From: Tateyamaria omphalii
Lineage (GTDB): Bacteria > Pseudomonadota > Alphaproteobacteria > Rhodobacterales > Rhodobacteraceae
Length of the DNA stretch: 64,000 bases
NCBI RefSeq assembly: GCF_001969365.1
Contig: NZ_CP019312.1
Coordinates: 558,001-622,000, forward strand
Reading direction: 5' to 3'
Shown: piece after piece, positions 52,434-62,373 of the stretch
How the letters are laid out: every line of letters starts with the position of its first letter
How positions within the stretch are numbered: position 1 is the first letter of the stretch
Notes under the pieces: generated by a model
The model's database searches: none
What the model was told of the DNA's origin: nothing
The model's input: the letters and a program-made list of their open reading frames with translations, nothing else
Position numbers and translations under genes: made by a program

Positions 52434-54562
52434 GCGTCGCGTCCTGCCCCGGCTGCGTTGCCGCCGGTCCCATTGCCGAAGGTGCGGGGCGTGATGCGGG
52501 CCTGCCCACCCACGAGCTGATCCTGCCGGGCATTCATTGCGCGGCGTGCATCCGGTCGGTGGAGGGGCTGCTCAATGCCCGCACCGATCTTGCTGCGGCC
52601 CGCGTCAACCTGAGCCGCAAGCGTGTGGCGATCACAGCCGAGCCGGGACTGGACCCTGCCCCCTGGATCACGGCCCTGGCCGAGATCGGGTTCGAGGCGC
52701 ATGAGGCCCGCGATGCGGGTCGCCATGCGCAAGACGACGGCTTGACCCTGCGCCTCGGCATCGCCGGGTTCGCCATGATGAACGTGATGCTGCTGTCGGT
52801 GGCGGTGTGGTCCGGTGCCACGGATGCGACGCGCGACTTCTTTCACTGGATTGCTGCGGCGATTTCCCTGCCTGCCGCCGTCTATTGTGCCCAGCCGTTT
52901 TTCTGGTCGGCCTGGTCGGTGCTGCGCGTGCGGCGTCTGAACATGGATGTGCCGATCTCGCTGGCGATTATTCTGGCCTGCGGTCTGTCGCTTTATGAGA
53001 CGACGCAGAGCGGCGAGCATGCGTATTTCGATGCGGCGCTGAGCCTAACATTTTTCTTGCTTGGCGGTCGGGTGTTGGAGAAACGCATGCGACAGGCGGC
53101 GCGGTCGGCGGCTGCTGATCTGGCGGCCCTTGAGCCGCTGCGTGTCACCCGGATCGAAGGCGATAAGCGCGTCACTGTCCCCGTCGATGAGGTGGCACAA
53201 GGCGATACCCTGTGGCTGGCAGCCGGGTCACGGGTGCCTGTGGATGGTATCCTTGACAGCGCGGGCGCGCAGGTGGATCGCAGTGCGTTGACCGGTGAAA
53301 GCGATGAGATTGCTGTTGCCCAAGGGCAGGCGCTGACCGCCGGTGAGGTTGTGCTGACCGGTCCGGTGACCATGCACACGACGGTTGCGGCGAAGGGCTC
53401 GACCTTGCGCCGTCTGATCCAGATCGCGTCGCAGGCAGAGGGCGCGCGGAGCCGGTATACCAGCCTGGCCGACAGGGCCGGGGCCATCTATGCACCGCTG
53501 GTGCATGGGTTGTCCTTTGCCGCCTTTGTCGTGTGGTCGCTGGCCACGGGCGATTGGTACAACGCGTTGAAGATTGCCATTGCGACGCTGATTATCACGT
53601 GCCCCTGTGCGCTTGGCCTTGCCGTGCCTGCGGTGGCCACTGTGGCCACGGGCCGTCTGTTTCGCATGGGATTGCTGGTGAAGTCCGAGACGGCGCTGGA
53701 GCGGTTGGCGGAAGTGGACACGGTTGTCCTGGACAAGACGGGCACGCTGTCGGCCGCTGCCCTTGTTCCGCCCAACGATATGCCTGATGCGGCGCGCGGT
53801 GTTCTGAAGGCGCTGGCGCAATCGTCTGCGCACCCGCTCAGCCGGTCGGTGCTGCCGGTGCTGAAGGATGTGGCGCCCGCGGACCTGGAACAGGTCACCG
53901 AACATCGCGGCAAAGGCGTGTCTGGCGTTTGGCGTGGACGGGAGGTGCGCTTCGGCAATGCCGCATGGGTCGGAGCGGGGCAGGGCACTGTCCTGCGCAT
54001 CGCTGAGGCGCACCATCTGCTTGCACGCCGCGAACAGGTCTTTGACGACGCGGATGAGACGCTGGAGCGCTTGCGGGCTATGGGCCTGGAGGTTCACATG
54101 CTGACCGGTGACCGTGCGGAAAATGCCGCGCGCGTGGCCGCAGAGTTGGGTGTGGACCATGTCCATGCCGAGGTGGACCCGGAGGCCAAGCAGGACCTGA
54201 TCGAGGCGTTGCAGGCCGATGGCCGTAAGGTTGTCATGGTCGGTGATGGTTTGAACGACACGCTGGCCTTGACCCGCGCCTGGGCGTCGATGGCGCCGGG
54301 CAACGCGCTGGAAGCCAGCCAGAATGCCGCCGATGTGGTGCTGCTGGGCCAACACTTGTCCGGCATTCCTGACGCCATCGCGATTGCCCGTAGTGCGCGG
54401 CGGCGGATTCTTGAGAACTTTGGCCTTGCCGCGTGCTACAATGCTGTGGCGATCCCGCTGGCCTTGTCGGGCTTTGCCTCGCCTCTGATGGCGGCGCTGG
54501 CCATGTCCACCAGTTCGATCACCGTGACTGTCAACGCTTTGCGTACGAGGGCGAAACCATGA
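52430..54562 (+). CDS. ccoI: Copper-transporting P-type ATPase for cbb3 oxidase biogenesis
   Basis: A 710-residue P1B ATPase. An N-terminal heavy-metal domain has CAACIRS (~39-45), preceded by a Cys pair CPGC. The membrane metal site is CPC in IITCPCALG (~385), the phosphorylation site DKTGT (~431), and GDGLNDTLAL (~605) closes the ATP domain. It exports Cu(I) to the periplasm for the CcoN centre. Confidence 0.93.
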   Translation: MSVASCPGCVAAGPIAEGAGRDAGLPTHELILPGIHCAACIRSVEGLLNARTDLAAARVNLSRKRVAITAEPGLDPAPWITALAEIGFEAHEARDAGRHAQDDGLTLRLGIAGFAMMNVMLLSVAVWSGATDATRDFFHWIAAAISLPAAVYCAQPFFWSAWSVLRVRRLNMDVPISLAIILACGLSLYETTQSGEHAYFDAALSLTFFLLGGRVLEKRMRQAARSAAADLAALEPLRVTRIEGDKRVTVPVDEVAQGDTLWLAAGSRVPVDGILDSAGAQVDRSALTGESDEIAVAQGQALTAGEVVLTGPVTMHTTVAAKGSTLRRLIQIASQAEGARSRYTSLADRAGAIYAPLVHGLSFAAFVVWSLATGDWYNALKIAIATLIITCPCALGLAVPAVATVATGRLFRMGLLVKSETALERLAEVDTVVLDKTGTLSAAALVPPNDMPDAARGVLKALAQSSAHPLSRSVLPVLKDVAPADLEQVTEHRGKGVSGVWRGREVRFGNAAWVGAGQGTVLRIAEAHHLLARREQVFDDADETLERLRAMGLEVHMLTGDRAENAARVAAELGVDHVHAEVDPEAKQDLIEALQADGRKVVMVGDGLNDTLALTRAWASMAPGNALEASQNAADVVLLGQHLSGIPDAIAIARSARRRILENFGLAACYNAVAIPLALSGFASPLMAALAMSTSSITVTVNALRTRAKP

Positions 54563-54699
54563 ATGTACTTGTCATACTTGTGCCGTGTTCGCTGATCCTG
54601 GGGCTGGGGGCGCTGGTCGCCTTTGTCTGGACGCTTAAAAGCGATCAGTACGCCGACCCTGACGGCGACGCGCAGCGCATCCTGCTGGATGACGATTAA
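54559..54699 (+). CDS. ccoS: cbb3 oxidase maturation protein, small membrane protein
   Basis: A 46-residue protein with one membrane helix (~3-25) followed by WTLKSDQYADPDGDAQRIL, the conserved CcoS tail. ATG overlaps the ccoI stop (ATGA). It is needed for cofactor insertion into the oxidase in Rhodobacter. Its TAA stop overlaps the stop of the convergent BKACE gene as TTAA. Confidence 0.9.
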   Translation: MNVLVILVPCSLILGLGALVAFVWTLKSDQYADPDGDAQRILLDDD

Positions 54700-55625
54700 A
54701 ACGCGACCTTGTCGCCGCCCTTGAGGTCGAGGATCTCGCGTGCTTCGTCCGGGGTGGCGATCTCGTGCCCGAGGTCTTCGATGATGCGGCGGATTTTCGT
54801 GACTTGCTGGGCATTCGACTCTGCCAGTTTGCCGCGTGAGATGAACAGACTGTCCTCCAGTCCGACCCGCACGTTGCCACCCATCTGGCTGGCGGTCGTG
54901 GCCAGCGGCATCTGTGCTGCCCCTGCGCCCAGAACGGACCAGCGGTAACCGTCGCCAAAAAGTCGGTCGGCGGTGCGTTTCATAATGATCAGGTTGTCGA
55001 CCTCTGCCCCGATCCCGCCCAGCACACCGAATACGAATTGCAGAAAGACGGGTGCCTTGAACAGGCCGATGTCCATGCAGTGTTTGAGGTTGTAGAGGTG
55101 GCCGACATCGTAGCATTCGTGTTCGAACTTGATGCCGTGGGGAGCGAGTTCGGTGGCCGCCTGTTTGATGTCGGCGAAGGTGTTGCGGAAGATGTTCGCT
55201 TCGGATCCGGCAATATAGTCCTTTTCCCAATCGTGTTTCCACGTGTCGTAGCGGTCGGCCAGCGGGTGAAAGGCGAAGTTCATGGACCCCATGTTGAGTG
55301 AGCACATTTCGGGGCTGAAGCGGATGGCGGCCTGAATCCGTTCCTCGATCCGCATGGTGGGCGCGCCGCCGGTGGTGATGTTCAGCACGGCATCGGTCGA
55401 TTGTTTTACGCGGCTCAGAATGCCGCTGTAGTCATCAGGTTCGACCGACGGGCGCCCGTCCGCGGGATGGCGGGTGTGAAGGTGCAGGATGGATGCGCCC
55501 GCCTCGGCTGCGGCGATGGCCTGCGCGGCGATATCGTTGTGCGTCACGGGCAGGTGGTCAGACATTGTGGGCGTGTGGATCGCACCGGTGACAGCGCAGG
55601 TGATGATCGTTTTGGGCCGTGCCAT
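54696..55625 (-). CDS. BKACE family beta-keto acid cleavage enzyme (DUF849)
   Basis: A 309-residue TIM-barrel enzyme. MARPKTIITCAVTGAIHTPT is the typical start and SILHLHTRHP holds the zinc histidines H48 and H50; EHECYDVGHLYNL supplies further active-site residues. The family condenses a beta-keto acid with acetyl-CoA; the founding member cleaves 3-keto-5-aminohexanoate in lysine fermentation. Roseobacters have many paralogs with other substrates (dehydrocarnitine, for example), and nothing nearby reveals the substrate here. Confidence 0.85.
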   Translation of the reverse strand: MARPKTIITCAVTGAIHTPTMSDHLPVTHNDIAAQAIAAAEAGASILHLHTRHPADGRPSVEPDDYSGILSRVKQSTDAVLNITTGGAPTMRIEERIQAAIRFSPEMCSLNMGSMNFAFHPLADRYDTWKHDWEKDYIAGSEANIFRNTFADIKQAATELAPHGIKFEHECYDVGHLYNLKHCMDIGLFKAPVFLQFVFGVLGGIGAEVDNLIIMKRTADRLFGDGYRWSVLGAGAAQMPLATTASQMGGNVRVGLEDSLFISRGKLAESNAQQVTKIRRIIEDLGHEIATPDEAREILDLKGGDKVAF

Positions 55626-55892
55626 TGTTGTGTGTCCTCATCAAAGGGCTGCACTCGAAAGGAAATCGGGTTGGGCGCGATCACCGTGGCAAGCGGCGTC
55701 AGCGCGATCAAGTAAATCCTGATGGAACGGGCGGTGCTCCTGTGTGCCGTATGTGTCCTTACTGCCGGTCGGGTGGGCTCAATGCCTGCGCTGGCACGTC
55801 GCGGCCTGTGCTGTGGCGCTGTGTGGCGTACGCATCGGCCGGATCGGCGCTACGTGTGACAAGACGTGGAGCAACAGGCGCAAAAGCCTGCG

Positions 55893-55968
55893 TGGTGCCG
55901 CTGAAGGGACTCGAACCCCCGACCCCATCATTACGAATGACGTGCTCTACCAGCTGAGCTACAGCGGC
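55893..55968 (-). tRNA. tRNA-Thr (anticodon CGT)
   Basis: A 76-base cloverleaf on the minus strand. The acceptor GCCGCTG/CAGCGGC pairs perfectly; the D arm has AGCTCAGCTGGTAGAGC; the anticodon stem CGTCA/TGATG encloses TTCGTAA with anticodon CGT; the T arm has GGTTCGAGTCC. The CCA end is encoded (55893-55895). A short hairpin, CAGGC/GCCTG at 55875-55890, lies just downstream. Confidence 0.95.
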
Positions 55969-55978
55969 TTGGGCAGGC

Positions 55979-56006
55979 GTTATACTCGATGTTCGGGGCA
56001 GGGCAA
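55979..56006 (-). promoter_or_regulatory. Sigma-70-like promoter for tRNA-Thr
   Basis: On the minus strand TTGCCC (56006-56001) and TATAAC (55984-55979) are 16 bases apart, with the tRNA 5' end 10 bases after the -10 box. Confidence 0.55.
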
Positions 56007-56095
56007 GTGCAGCTGAACTGAAAATACAACCGCTTTAATCCACCTTTAAGCCCTCATGCTGTAAGCCCCGACACATGGCGACTTTGGAGTGATCC

Positions 56096-56887
56096 ATGCG
56101 AGTTTTGGCGCATCTGATATGTGCGGTGGCGTTGGCGTTCGGGGCCTGCGGGCCCGCGGACAGTGCCGGTACCGTTACGATCCGGGATTGGGCGGATCAG
56201 GCAGTGCTGGTGCATCGCGTGACCAAATCAGTCTGCTTGCTCTTTGTCGGGTCCAGCACGTCGGTTCATTTGGACGACGTGGCCGAGTCCTCGGCCCGTT
56301 TGATGGCGCGATCCGGCACGCTTGGCATCATGGCCGCTGCAGATCTGAAACTGGCAGCAGATGTTGCAACACTCACGCGGTCGGCGCGGCAGATCGCTGC
56401 TGGAGATCGCCACACTGTGGCGGTGTCCCTACTGCTTAAGACAAACCCGGTCCTCTCCTCAAGGTATCGAGAAAAACGGGCACATGCACAATCGGATGTG
56501 CCAGCAGAATTTCACGGATCCTTCGCCGCTGTTCAGGACTTGCGGGTGCTATCACAGAAGTTTCAGCGGGACCTGTGCCTGTTTTTGACCGATCTAGCAC
56601 TTGATGGTGCGGCAGGCGCGCTGTCTGATGATATTGTCAGCTTCGAGCAGGCGCTTGAACAGATCACAAAGGGTGATGCCGCTGCCGGGCTTGTTGCCGC
56701 GCCCAACATCCATATCAAGGTCACGTTGGGAAAGGTCGCCGCGAAATGGAAAACTCTCAAACCTATTTTGCTTGCCGCTGCGCGTGGTGAGGCTGTGGAC
56801 TCACGCGACGCCCAGCTTGCTTCCGTGCTGGGCGACGCGATGCTTGCCAATCTGGATGACATATCCGATCGGTTTCAGGCGTTGTGA
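56096..56887 (+). CDS. Secreted protein with PilJ-like sensor domain, function unknown
   Basis: A 263-residue protein with a hydrophobic signal peptide (1-~24, cleavage near ADSAG). The mature part is mostly helical. Two similar segments, VTKSVCLLFVG (~42) and RVLSQKFQRDLCLFL (~152), resemble the RMLSQR helices of the type IV pilus methyl-accepting (PilJ) periplasmic domain. No membrane anchor or signalling domain follows, so it would be a free periplasmic protein. TTGGAG precedes the ATG. The family assignment is tentative. Confidence 0.65.
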   Translation: MRVLAHLICAVALAFGACGPADSAGTVTIRDWADQAVLVHRVTKSVCLLFVGSSTSVHLDDVAESSARLMARSGTLGIMAAADLKLAADVATLTRSARQIAAGDRHTVAVSLLLKTNPVLSSRYREKRAHAQSDVPAEFHGSFAAVQDLRVLSQKFQRDLCLFLTDLALDGAAGALSDDIVSFEQALEQITKGDAAAGLVAAPNIHIKVTLGKVAAKWKTLKPILLAAARGEAVDSRDAQLASVLGDAMLANLDDISDRFQAL

Positions 56888-56890
56888 TGT

Positions 56891-59800
56891 TCAGCCTTGT
56901 AACGCTTTGACACCGACATCGCCCTGCGATTGTTCGCGAATGGCGAGGGCGGCGGCATAGGCGCCGGCGGCCGTCGTGAAATAAGGGATCTTGTCGTAGA
57001 GCGCGATGGAGCGGATCGACTTGCTGTCTTCGACCGCCTGCGCGCCTTCGGTTGTGTTGAAGACAAGCTGGATGCCATCGTCTTTCATCATGTCAGTGAC
57101 GTCCGGACGCCCCTCATAGACCTTGTTCACCGTTCTGCAGGGCACGCCATTCGTCTCCAGCCACGCCGCTGTTCCACTGGTCGCCACAGTCGTGAAGCCC
57201 ATGCCGTGCAGGATTTGAGCCGCTTCAAGCATCTGGGGCGTCTTGTCCATATCCTTGATCGAGATGAAGGTGCAGCCCGCGTTCGGCAACACCATGCCAG
57301 CCCCCATCTGCGCCTTGAGGAATGCGCGCGCAAAGGTGCGGTCCCAGCCCATGACCTCGCCTGTTGAGCGCATTTCGGGTCCAAGGATCGTGTCCACACC
57401 GGGGAAACGGGCAAAGGGCAGCACCGCTTCCTTGACCGAGAACCACGGCATGTTCGGGTCGGCCAGCGTCATCGGATCGGCCAGCGGCAACACGCTGTCA
57501 TAACTGGCGTCTGCGTCATAGGCGGGACGCTGGGGGAAGTTCGACAGTGGCTCTCCCGCCATGACGCGGGCGGCGATGGACGCAATGGCACTGTCGGTGG
57601 ATTTTGCGACGAATGGCACGGTGCGCGAGGCGCGTGGATTCACTTCGATCAGGAAGATGTCGTTGCCCTGGATCGCGAATTGGACGTTCATCAGGCCAAC
57701 CACATTCAACGCCTTGGCCAGCGCATGAGTCTGCGCCTCAATCTCGGCAATCACGTCGGAGGGCAGGGAATACGGGGGCAGGGAACAGGCGCTGTCGCCC
57801 GAATGCACGCCCGCCTCTTCGATGTGCTGCATGATGCCGGCAACATGTACGTCCGTCCCGTCGCAAAGCGCGTCCACATCCAACTCGACCGCACCGGCGA
57901 GGTAGCTGTCGAGCAGCACGGGGCTGTCGCCCGATACGACGACGGCTTCTGAGATATACCGCTCAAGGTTCGCTTGATCACGCACGATTTCCATCGCGCG
58001 GCCGCCCAGGACATAGGACGGGCGGATGACCAATGGGAAACCAATATCATCTGCAATTTCAAGCGCTTCAGCGTCGGAGTGCGCGATGCCGTTCTTGGGC
58101 TGCTTGAGCCCGAGATCGTTCACCAGCGCCTGGAACCGTTCACGATCTTCGGCGAGGTCGATGGCGTCAGGTGTGGTGCCCAGGATCGGAATGCCCGCAT
58201 CTTCCAACGCGTTGGCCAGCTTCAGTGGGGTCTGACCGCCGAACTGAACGATGACGCCGTGCAGGGTGCCATTGTCCTGCTCGACCCGCAGGATTTCCAT
58301 CACATGTTCGAATGTCAGCGGCTCGAAATACAACCGGTCCGAGGTGTCGTAGTCGGTGCTGACCGTCTCGGGGTTGCAGTTGATCATGATCGTCTCATAG
58401 CCCGCGTCGGTCAGTGCAAAGCAGGCGTGACAACAGCAATAGTCGAACTCGATCCCCTGGCCGATCCGGTTGGGGCCACCGCCAAGGATTACCACCTTTT
58501 TACGGTCCGACGGGCGCGCTTCGCATTCGACGTCGCCGAATACCGGCGTTTCATAGGTCGAGTACATGTAGGGCGTCTGCGCCTCGAATTCGGCGGCGCA
58601 GGTGTCAATCCGTTTGAAGACGGCCCGCACGCCCAGGTTTTCGCGCGCACGGCGCACCTGCGCCTCGTCCCGTCCGGTCAACTGGCCCAAGCGGGCATCT
58701 GTGAACCCCATCATCTTGAGGGCGCGCAGACCTTCTTCGGTCATCGGCAAGCCAGCGTCGCGCACCTGCGCCTCCATGTCCACGATCTCGCGGATGCGGG
58801 CCAGGAACCACGGGTCGAACTTGGTCGCGGCAAAGATGTCATCGTCGCTCAATCCGTGGCGCATGGCTTGCGCGATCAGGCGCAAGCGGTCCGGGGTCTG
58901 GGCCGATATTGCTTTGACCACCGCGGCCTTGTCCGGCGCGCCCGGGATGTCGATGTCATCGAGGCCCACCAGGCCCGATTCCATTGATGCCATCGCCTTT
59001 TGCAGCGACTCGTGGAAGGTCCGGCCAATCGCCATGACCTCGCCCACGGATTTCATGGCGGTGGTCAGCGTTGCTTCGGAGCCGGGGAATTTCTCGAACG
59101 CGAATTTCGGGATCTTGGTGACCACATAGTCAATCGTCGGCTCAAACGAGGCGGGCGTGACCTTGGTGATGTCGTTGTCCAGCTCATCGAGCGTGTAACC
59201 CACGGCCAGCTTCGCCGCGATTTTGGCGATGGGAAAGCCGGTCGCTTTCGATGCAAGGGCCGATGACCGCGACACGCGCGGGTTCATTTCGATCACCACC
59301 ATGCGCCCGTCATCCGGGTTGATCGCCCATTGCACGTTCGACCCACCGGTTTCCACTCCGATCTCACGCAGGACCGCAATCGAGTGGTTGCGCATGATCT
59401 GGTATTCTTTGTCCGTCAGCGTCAGGGCAGGGGCAACGGTAATCGAGTCGCCCGTGTGCACGCCCATCGGGTCCACGTTTTCGATGGAACAGACGATGAT
59501 GGCGTTGTCGGCAGTGTCGCGCACCACCTCCATCTCGTATTCCTTCCAGCCCAGCAGGCTCTCATCGACCAGGATCTGACCCACGGGGCTTGCGTCCATG
59601 CCTGACCGGCAGATCGCTTCATAATCCTCGCGGTTGTACGCGACGCCGCCGCCTGTGCCACCTAGCGTAAAGGCGGGCCGGATGATGGCTGGCAGGCCAA
59701 TGTCTTCCAACGTCTCCAGCGCCAGCGCAACGCCTGCGGCCAGATCCTTGTTGCCCTTGTCGTCCTTGGGCGCGGTGACGATGGTCGCGCGTGGATTTTC

Positions 59801-60223
59801 GATGCCCAGCCTGTCCATCGCTTCGCGGAACAGCTTGCGGTCCTCGGCCATCTCGATGGCGTCACGCTTGGCGCCGATCATCTCGACCCCGAACTTGTCC
59901 AGCACGCCCATTTCTTCCAAGCTGAGCGACGTGTTCAACCCGGTCTGTCCGCCCATTGTGGGCAGCAGCGCGTCCGGCCGTTCCTTTTCGATGATCTTGG
60001 CGACAACCTCGGGTGTAATCGGCTCAATGTATGTTGCGTCGGCGAGGCCCGGATCGGTCATAATGGTGGCCGGGTTCGAGTTCACCAGGATGACCCGGTA
60101 TCCTTCTTCCCGCAGCGCCTTGCAGGCTTGCGCACCGGAATAGTCGAACTCGCAGGCCTGCCCGATCACAATGGGGCCCGCGCCGATGATCATGATCGAC
60201 TTGATGTCGGTACGCTTTGGCAT
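56891..60223 (-). CDS. carB: Carbamoyl-phosphate synthase large subunit
   Basis: A 1110-residue enzyme of expected length: two homologous ATP-grasp halves (~1-400 and ~550-935), each with a GPIVIGQ or [13 protein letters not shown] motif, an oligomerisation region (~400-550) and a C-terminal MGS-like regulatory domain (~940-1085). It makes carbamoyl phosphate for arginine and pyrimidines. Start 60223 ([20 protein letters not shown]) is standard; the frame is open to 60448. A promoter lies 32 bases upstream. carA is not in the window. Confidence 0.96.
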   Translation of the reverse strand: MPKRTDIKSIMIIGAGPIVIGQACEFDYSGAQACKALREEGYRVILVNSNPATIMTDPGLADATYIEPITPEVVAKIIEKERPDALLPTMGGQTGLNTSLSLEEMGVLDKFGVEMIGAKRDAIEMAEDRKLFREAMDRLGIENPRATIVTAPKDDKGNKDLAAGVALALETLEDIGLPAIIRPAFTLGGTGGGVAYNREDYEAICRSGMDASPVGQILVDESLLGWKEYEMEVVRDTADNAIIVCSIENVDPMGVHTGDSITVAPALTLTDKEYQIMRNHSIAVLREIGVETGGSNVQWAINPDDGRMVVIEMNPRVSRSSALASKATGFPIAKIAAKLAVGYTLDELDNDITKVTPASFEPTIDYVVTKIPKFAFEKFPGSEATLTTAMKSVGEVMAIGRTFHESLQKAMASMESGLVGLDDIDIPGAPDKAAVVKAISAQTPDRLRLIAQAMRHGLSDDDIFAATKFDPWFLARIREIVDMEAQVRDAGLPMTEEGLRALKMMGFTDARLGQLTGRDEAQVRRARENLGVRAVFKRIDTCAAEFEAQTPYMYSTYETPVFGDVECEARPSDRKKVVILGGGPNRIGQGIEFDYCCCHACFALTDAGYETIMINCNPETVSTDYDTSDRLYFEPLTFEHVMEILRVEQDNGTLHGVIVQFGGQTPLKLANALEDAGIPILGTTPDAIDLAEDRERFQALVNDLGLKQPKNGIAHSDAEALEIADDIGFPLVIRPSYVLGGRAMEIVRDQANLERYISEAVVVSGDSPVLLDSYLAGAVELDVDALCDGTDVHVAGIMQHIEEAGVHSGDSACSLPPYSLPSDVIAEIEAQTHALAKALNVVGLMNVQFAIQGNDIFLIEVNPRASRTVPFVAKSTDSAIASIAARVMAGEPLSNFPQRPAYDADASYDSVLPLADPMTLADPNMPWFSVKEAVLPFARFPGVDTILGPEMRSTGEVMGWDRTFARAFLKAQMGAGMVLPNAGCTFISIKDMDKTPQMLEAAQILHGMGFTTVATSGTAAWLETNGVPCRTVNKVYEGRPDVTDMMKDDGIQLVFNTTEGAQAVEDSKSIRSIALYDKIPYFTTAAGAYAAALAIREQSQGDVGVKALQG

Positions 60224-60254
60224 CTTGGCCCCCCAAATGTGCAAATTGTCCTGC

Positions 60255-60282
60255 CTTATAGGGATGGCGCAAGAAGGTGCAA
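60255..60282 (-). promoter_or_regulatory. Sigma-70-like promoter for carB
   Basis: On the minus strand TTGCAC (60282-60277) and TATAAG (60260-60255) are 16 bases apart, 32 bases upstream of the carB start. Confidence 0.5.
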
Positions 60283-60396
60283 GAGGGCGCGGTCGCCCGC
60301 CTGCGGTAAATCTGCGGCGTAGGGTGGAACTCTTTGTCCATTGCCACAGTTTCCCCGCTGTGCGCCACCGCAACCAGTCACAGGGGAAGATCGAAC

Positions 60397-61068
60397 ATGG
60401 CCTATTCTGCACTGCTTTTGGGATCGATTGGCGTTCTGGCCGAAACATCCGACATTCAACGTCGCGCGTTCAACACCGCTTTCGAGTTGAACGAGGTCGA
60501 TTGGCACTGGGACGAAGAGACGTACCGCGCGCTGCTTGAAGTGCCGGGCGGCAAGGCGCGCCTGAATTACTACGCCAAGGCACAGGCGGTCGAGGTGGAT
60601 ATCGACGCGCTCTATGAGGCCAAGCTGGAGGCGTTCGAAACGGTGCTTGCCGGTGGCGTCGAGCTGCGGCCCGGCATTGCGGACCTGATTGCGGAGGCAC
60701 GGACCCAGGAGATGAAAATCGGTTTTGTCACCGCCACCGATCCGCGCCAGGTCGCTGCACTGCTCAAGGGTCTCGAATCCGCGATTGATTCTTCAATCTT
60801 TGACTTCATCGGCGACCGCACGATTGCGGCCCGCACCAAGCCGGCCCCGGACATCTATAATGAGGCTTTGCGCCAATTGGATGTCACCGCGAACGCGGCC
60901 CTCGCTATCGAAGATACGCCCGAAAGCGCAGAGGCCGCCGTGGCCGCTGGCATCCGCACGCTGGTATATCCGGGTGAACAGTCCCGCGACCGGTCATTCG
61001 GGGAAGGCGTCGAAGTGATTGATGTACCCCACGTGTCCATCCTGCGCGCGGCACCGGTCGCCGCCTAG
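60397..61068 (+). CDS. HAD superfamily protein lacking the catalytic aspartates
   Basis: A 223-residue CbbY/phosphoglycolate-phosphatase-like HAD fold. Motif III (KPAPDIY, ~150) and motif IV ([12 protein letters not shown], ~170) are present. Motif I, normally D-x-D-G-V/T-L, reads GSIGVL at residues 9-14, so both the nucleophile and the acid/base Asp are missing. The rest ([15 protein letters not shown]) aligns with active relatives. Start 60397 follows AGGGGAAG. It may be a binding or regulatory protein, or use another chemistry. It converges on cfa, sharing CTAG stops. Confidence 0.8.
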   Translation: MAYSALLLGSIGVLAETSDIQRRAFNTAFELNEVDWHWDEETYRALLEVPGGKARLNYYAKAQAVEVDIDALYEAKLEAFETVLAGGVELRPGIADLIAEARTQEMKIGFVTATDPRQVAALLKGLESAIDSSIFDFIGDRTIAARTKPAPDIYNEALRQLDVTANAALAIEDTPESAEAAVAAGIRTLVYPGEQSRDRSFGEGVEVIDVPHVSILRAAPVAA

Positions 61069-62309
61069 GCGTCTTCGGTCTGACGCACGGTTGCGGTCGC
61101 GGCGGTCGGGCGCGCAGCATACAGATAGTCGCGCGTCAGCGGCACAGCATCGCGACGGTGCGCCAGTTGTAGATGATACACGCCCTGCATTTGTTGTTCG
61201 AACGCGATGATGCAAACCGTCAGATAGTAGCGGAACATGCGCACAAAGCGGTCGTCGTAGGTCTGCGAAATTTCATCAACATGTGCCTCAAACCTGTCGC
61301 GCCAGTGGCGAATGGTCTTGGCGTAGTGCAGGCGCCACACCTCGATATCCGTCTGCCACAGGCCGGACCGCTCCATCGCGGGTGCCAGTTCGGACAGCGA
61401 CGGCACGTAACCGCCCGGAAAGATATATTTGTTGATCCAGGATGAATGCGCCATCGGCGGGGCCGACCGGCCAATCGTGTGGATCAGCGCCACGCCGTCG
61501 GGGTCCAGCAATTCGGCCAAGCGGCCAAAATACGTGTTGAAATTCGGCACGCCTACGTGTTCGAGCATGCCGACCGATACGATCCGGTCGAAGGTGCCGG
61601 CGATATGCCGGTAGTCCTGCAACCGGAATTCGATCTGCTCGGACAGTCCCGCGTCCTCCGCCCGCTTTCGCGCCGTGGCCAATTGGTTCTCGCTGAGCGT
61701 GATGCCGGTGACCTGGCAACCGTAGTCGCGGGCCAGCGTCAGCGCCATGCCACCCCAGCCGCAGCCGATGTCCAGCACCCGCATCCCCGGCTCTAGCCGC
61801 AGCTTGCGCGCGATATGCGCCTTCTTTGCCACCTGCGCATCTTCCAGCGTCATGGCGTCGTCGCGGAAATAGGCGCAGGAATACTGCATGTCCGCGTCCA
61901 GAAAGAGGCGGTAGAGGTCGTCCGAGATGTCGTAGTGATGCGCCACATTCTGGCGGGACGCGCTTGGCGCGTTCTTCTGTATGAAGCGGCGCATGTGAAA
62001 GCGGGCGCGGTTTGCCGCAACGATCCAGGGTGGGATATGTCCCTTGAACCGGTTGCGCACGATGACGGTCAGCGCGTCATCCAGTGTGCAGTTGCGCGGC
62101 GTAATCGTGCCGTTCATGTACCCCTCGCCCAGACCAAGATCGGGGTTTACGATCAGCCCGCGCAACGTGGCCCTGTCCGAAATCGCCAGATGCGCCGAAG
62201 CGCCGGTATCGGGGCCGTAGTCCCGCGTTATTCCGTCCGGATAGGTCAGGCTCAGACGGTCCTCGACCATCATGCCGGTCAGAAAACGGTCAAGCAGCGT
62301 CTCCCACAT
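61065..62309 (-). CDS. cfa: Cyclopropane-fatty-acyl-phospholipid synthase family methyltransferase
   Basis: A 414-residue SAM-dependent enzyme. The SAM loop is VLDIGCGWGGMAL (~178-190); VAHHYDISDDLYRLFLD (~122-138) and MQYSCAYF are characteristic of cyclopropane synthases, and GMLEHVG marks the catalytic region. The N-terminal ~100 residues are the lipid-binding domain. It modifies unsaturated membrane lipids, usually in stationary phase or acid. A related lipid methyltransferase activity is possible. Confidence 0.87.
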   Translation of the reverse strand: MWETLLDRFLTGMMVEDRLSLTYPDGITRDYGPDTGASAHLAISDRATLRGLIVNPDLGLGEGYMNGTITPRNCTLDDALTVIVRNRFKGHIPPWIVAANRARFHMRRFIQKNAPSASRQNVAHHYDISDDLYRLFLDADMQYSCAYFRDDAMTLEDAQVAKKAHIARKLRLEPGMRVLDIGCGWGGMALTLARDYGCQVTGITLSENQLATARKRAEDAGLSEQIEFRLQDYRHIAGTFDRIVSVGMLEHVGVPNFNTYFGRLAELLDPDGVALIHTIGRSAPPMAHSSWINKYIFPGGYVPSLSELAPAMERSGLWQTDIEVWRLHYAKTIRHWRDRFEAHVDEISQTYDDRFVRMFRYYLTVCIIAFEQQMQGVYHLQLAHRRDAVPLTRDYLYAARPTAATATVRQTEDA

Positions 62310-62330
62310 GATCGCACCCTTGCAGTCACT

Positions 62331-62353
62331 CCCGCCCTAAAATCTGGGGCGGG
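62331..62353 (-). terminator. Hairpin between the hydrolase and cfa genes
   Basis: CCCGCCC (62331-62337) pairs with GGGCGGG (62347-62353) around a 9-base loop, 21 bases after the hydrolase stop on the minus strand. The run of T on that strand lies in the loop rather than after the stem, so termination would be weak. Confidence 0.45.
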
Positions 62354-62373
62354 CACTGGGGTTACGTCAAGGG

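Noticed and set aside
55875..55890. Hairpin downstream of tRNA-Thr as an integration site or strong terminator
   Set aside because: Only 5 bp without a T-run; no integrase or duplicated tRNA end was seen nearby.
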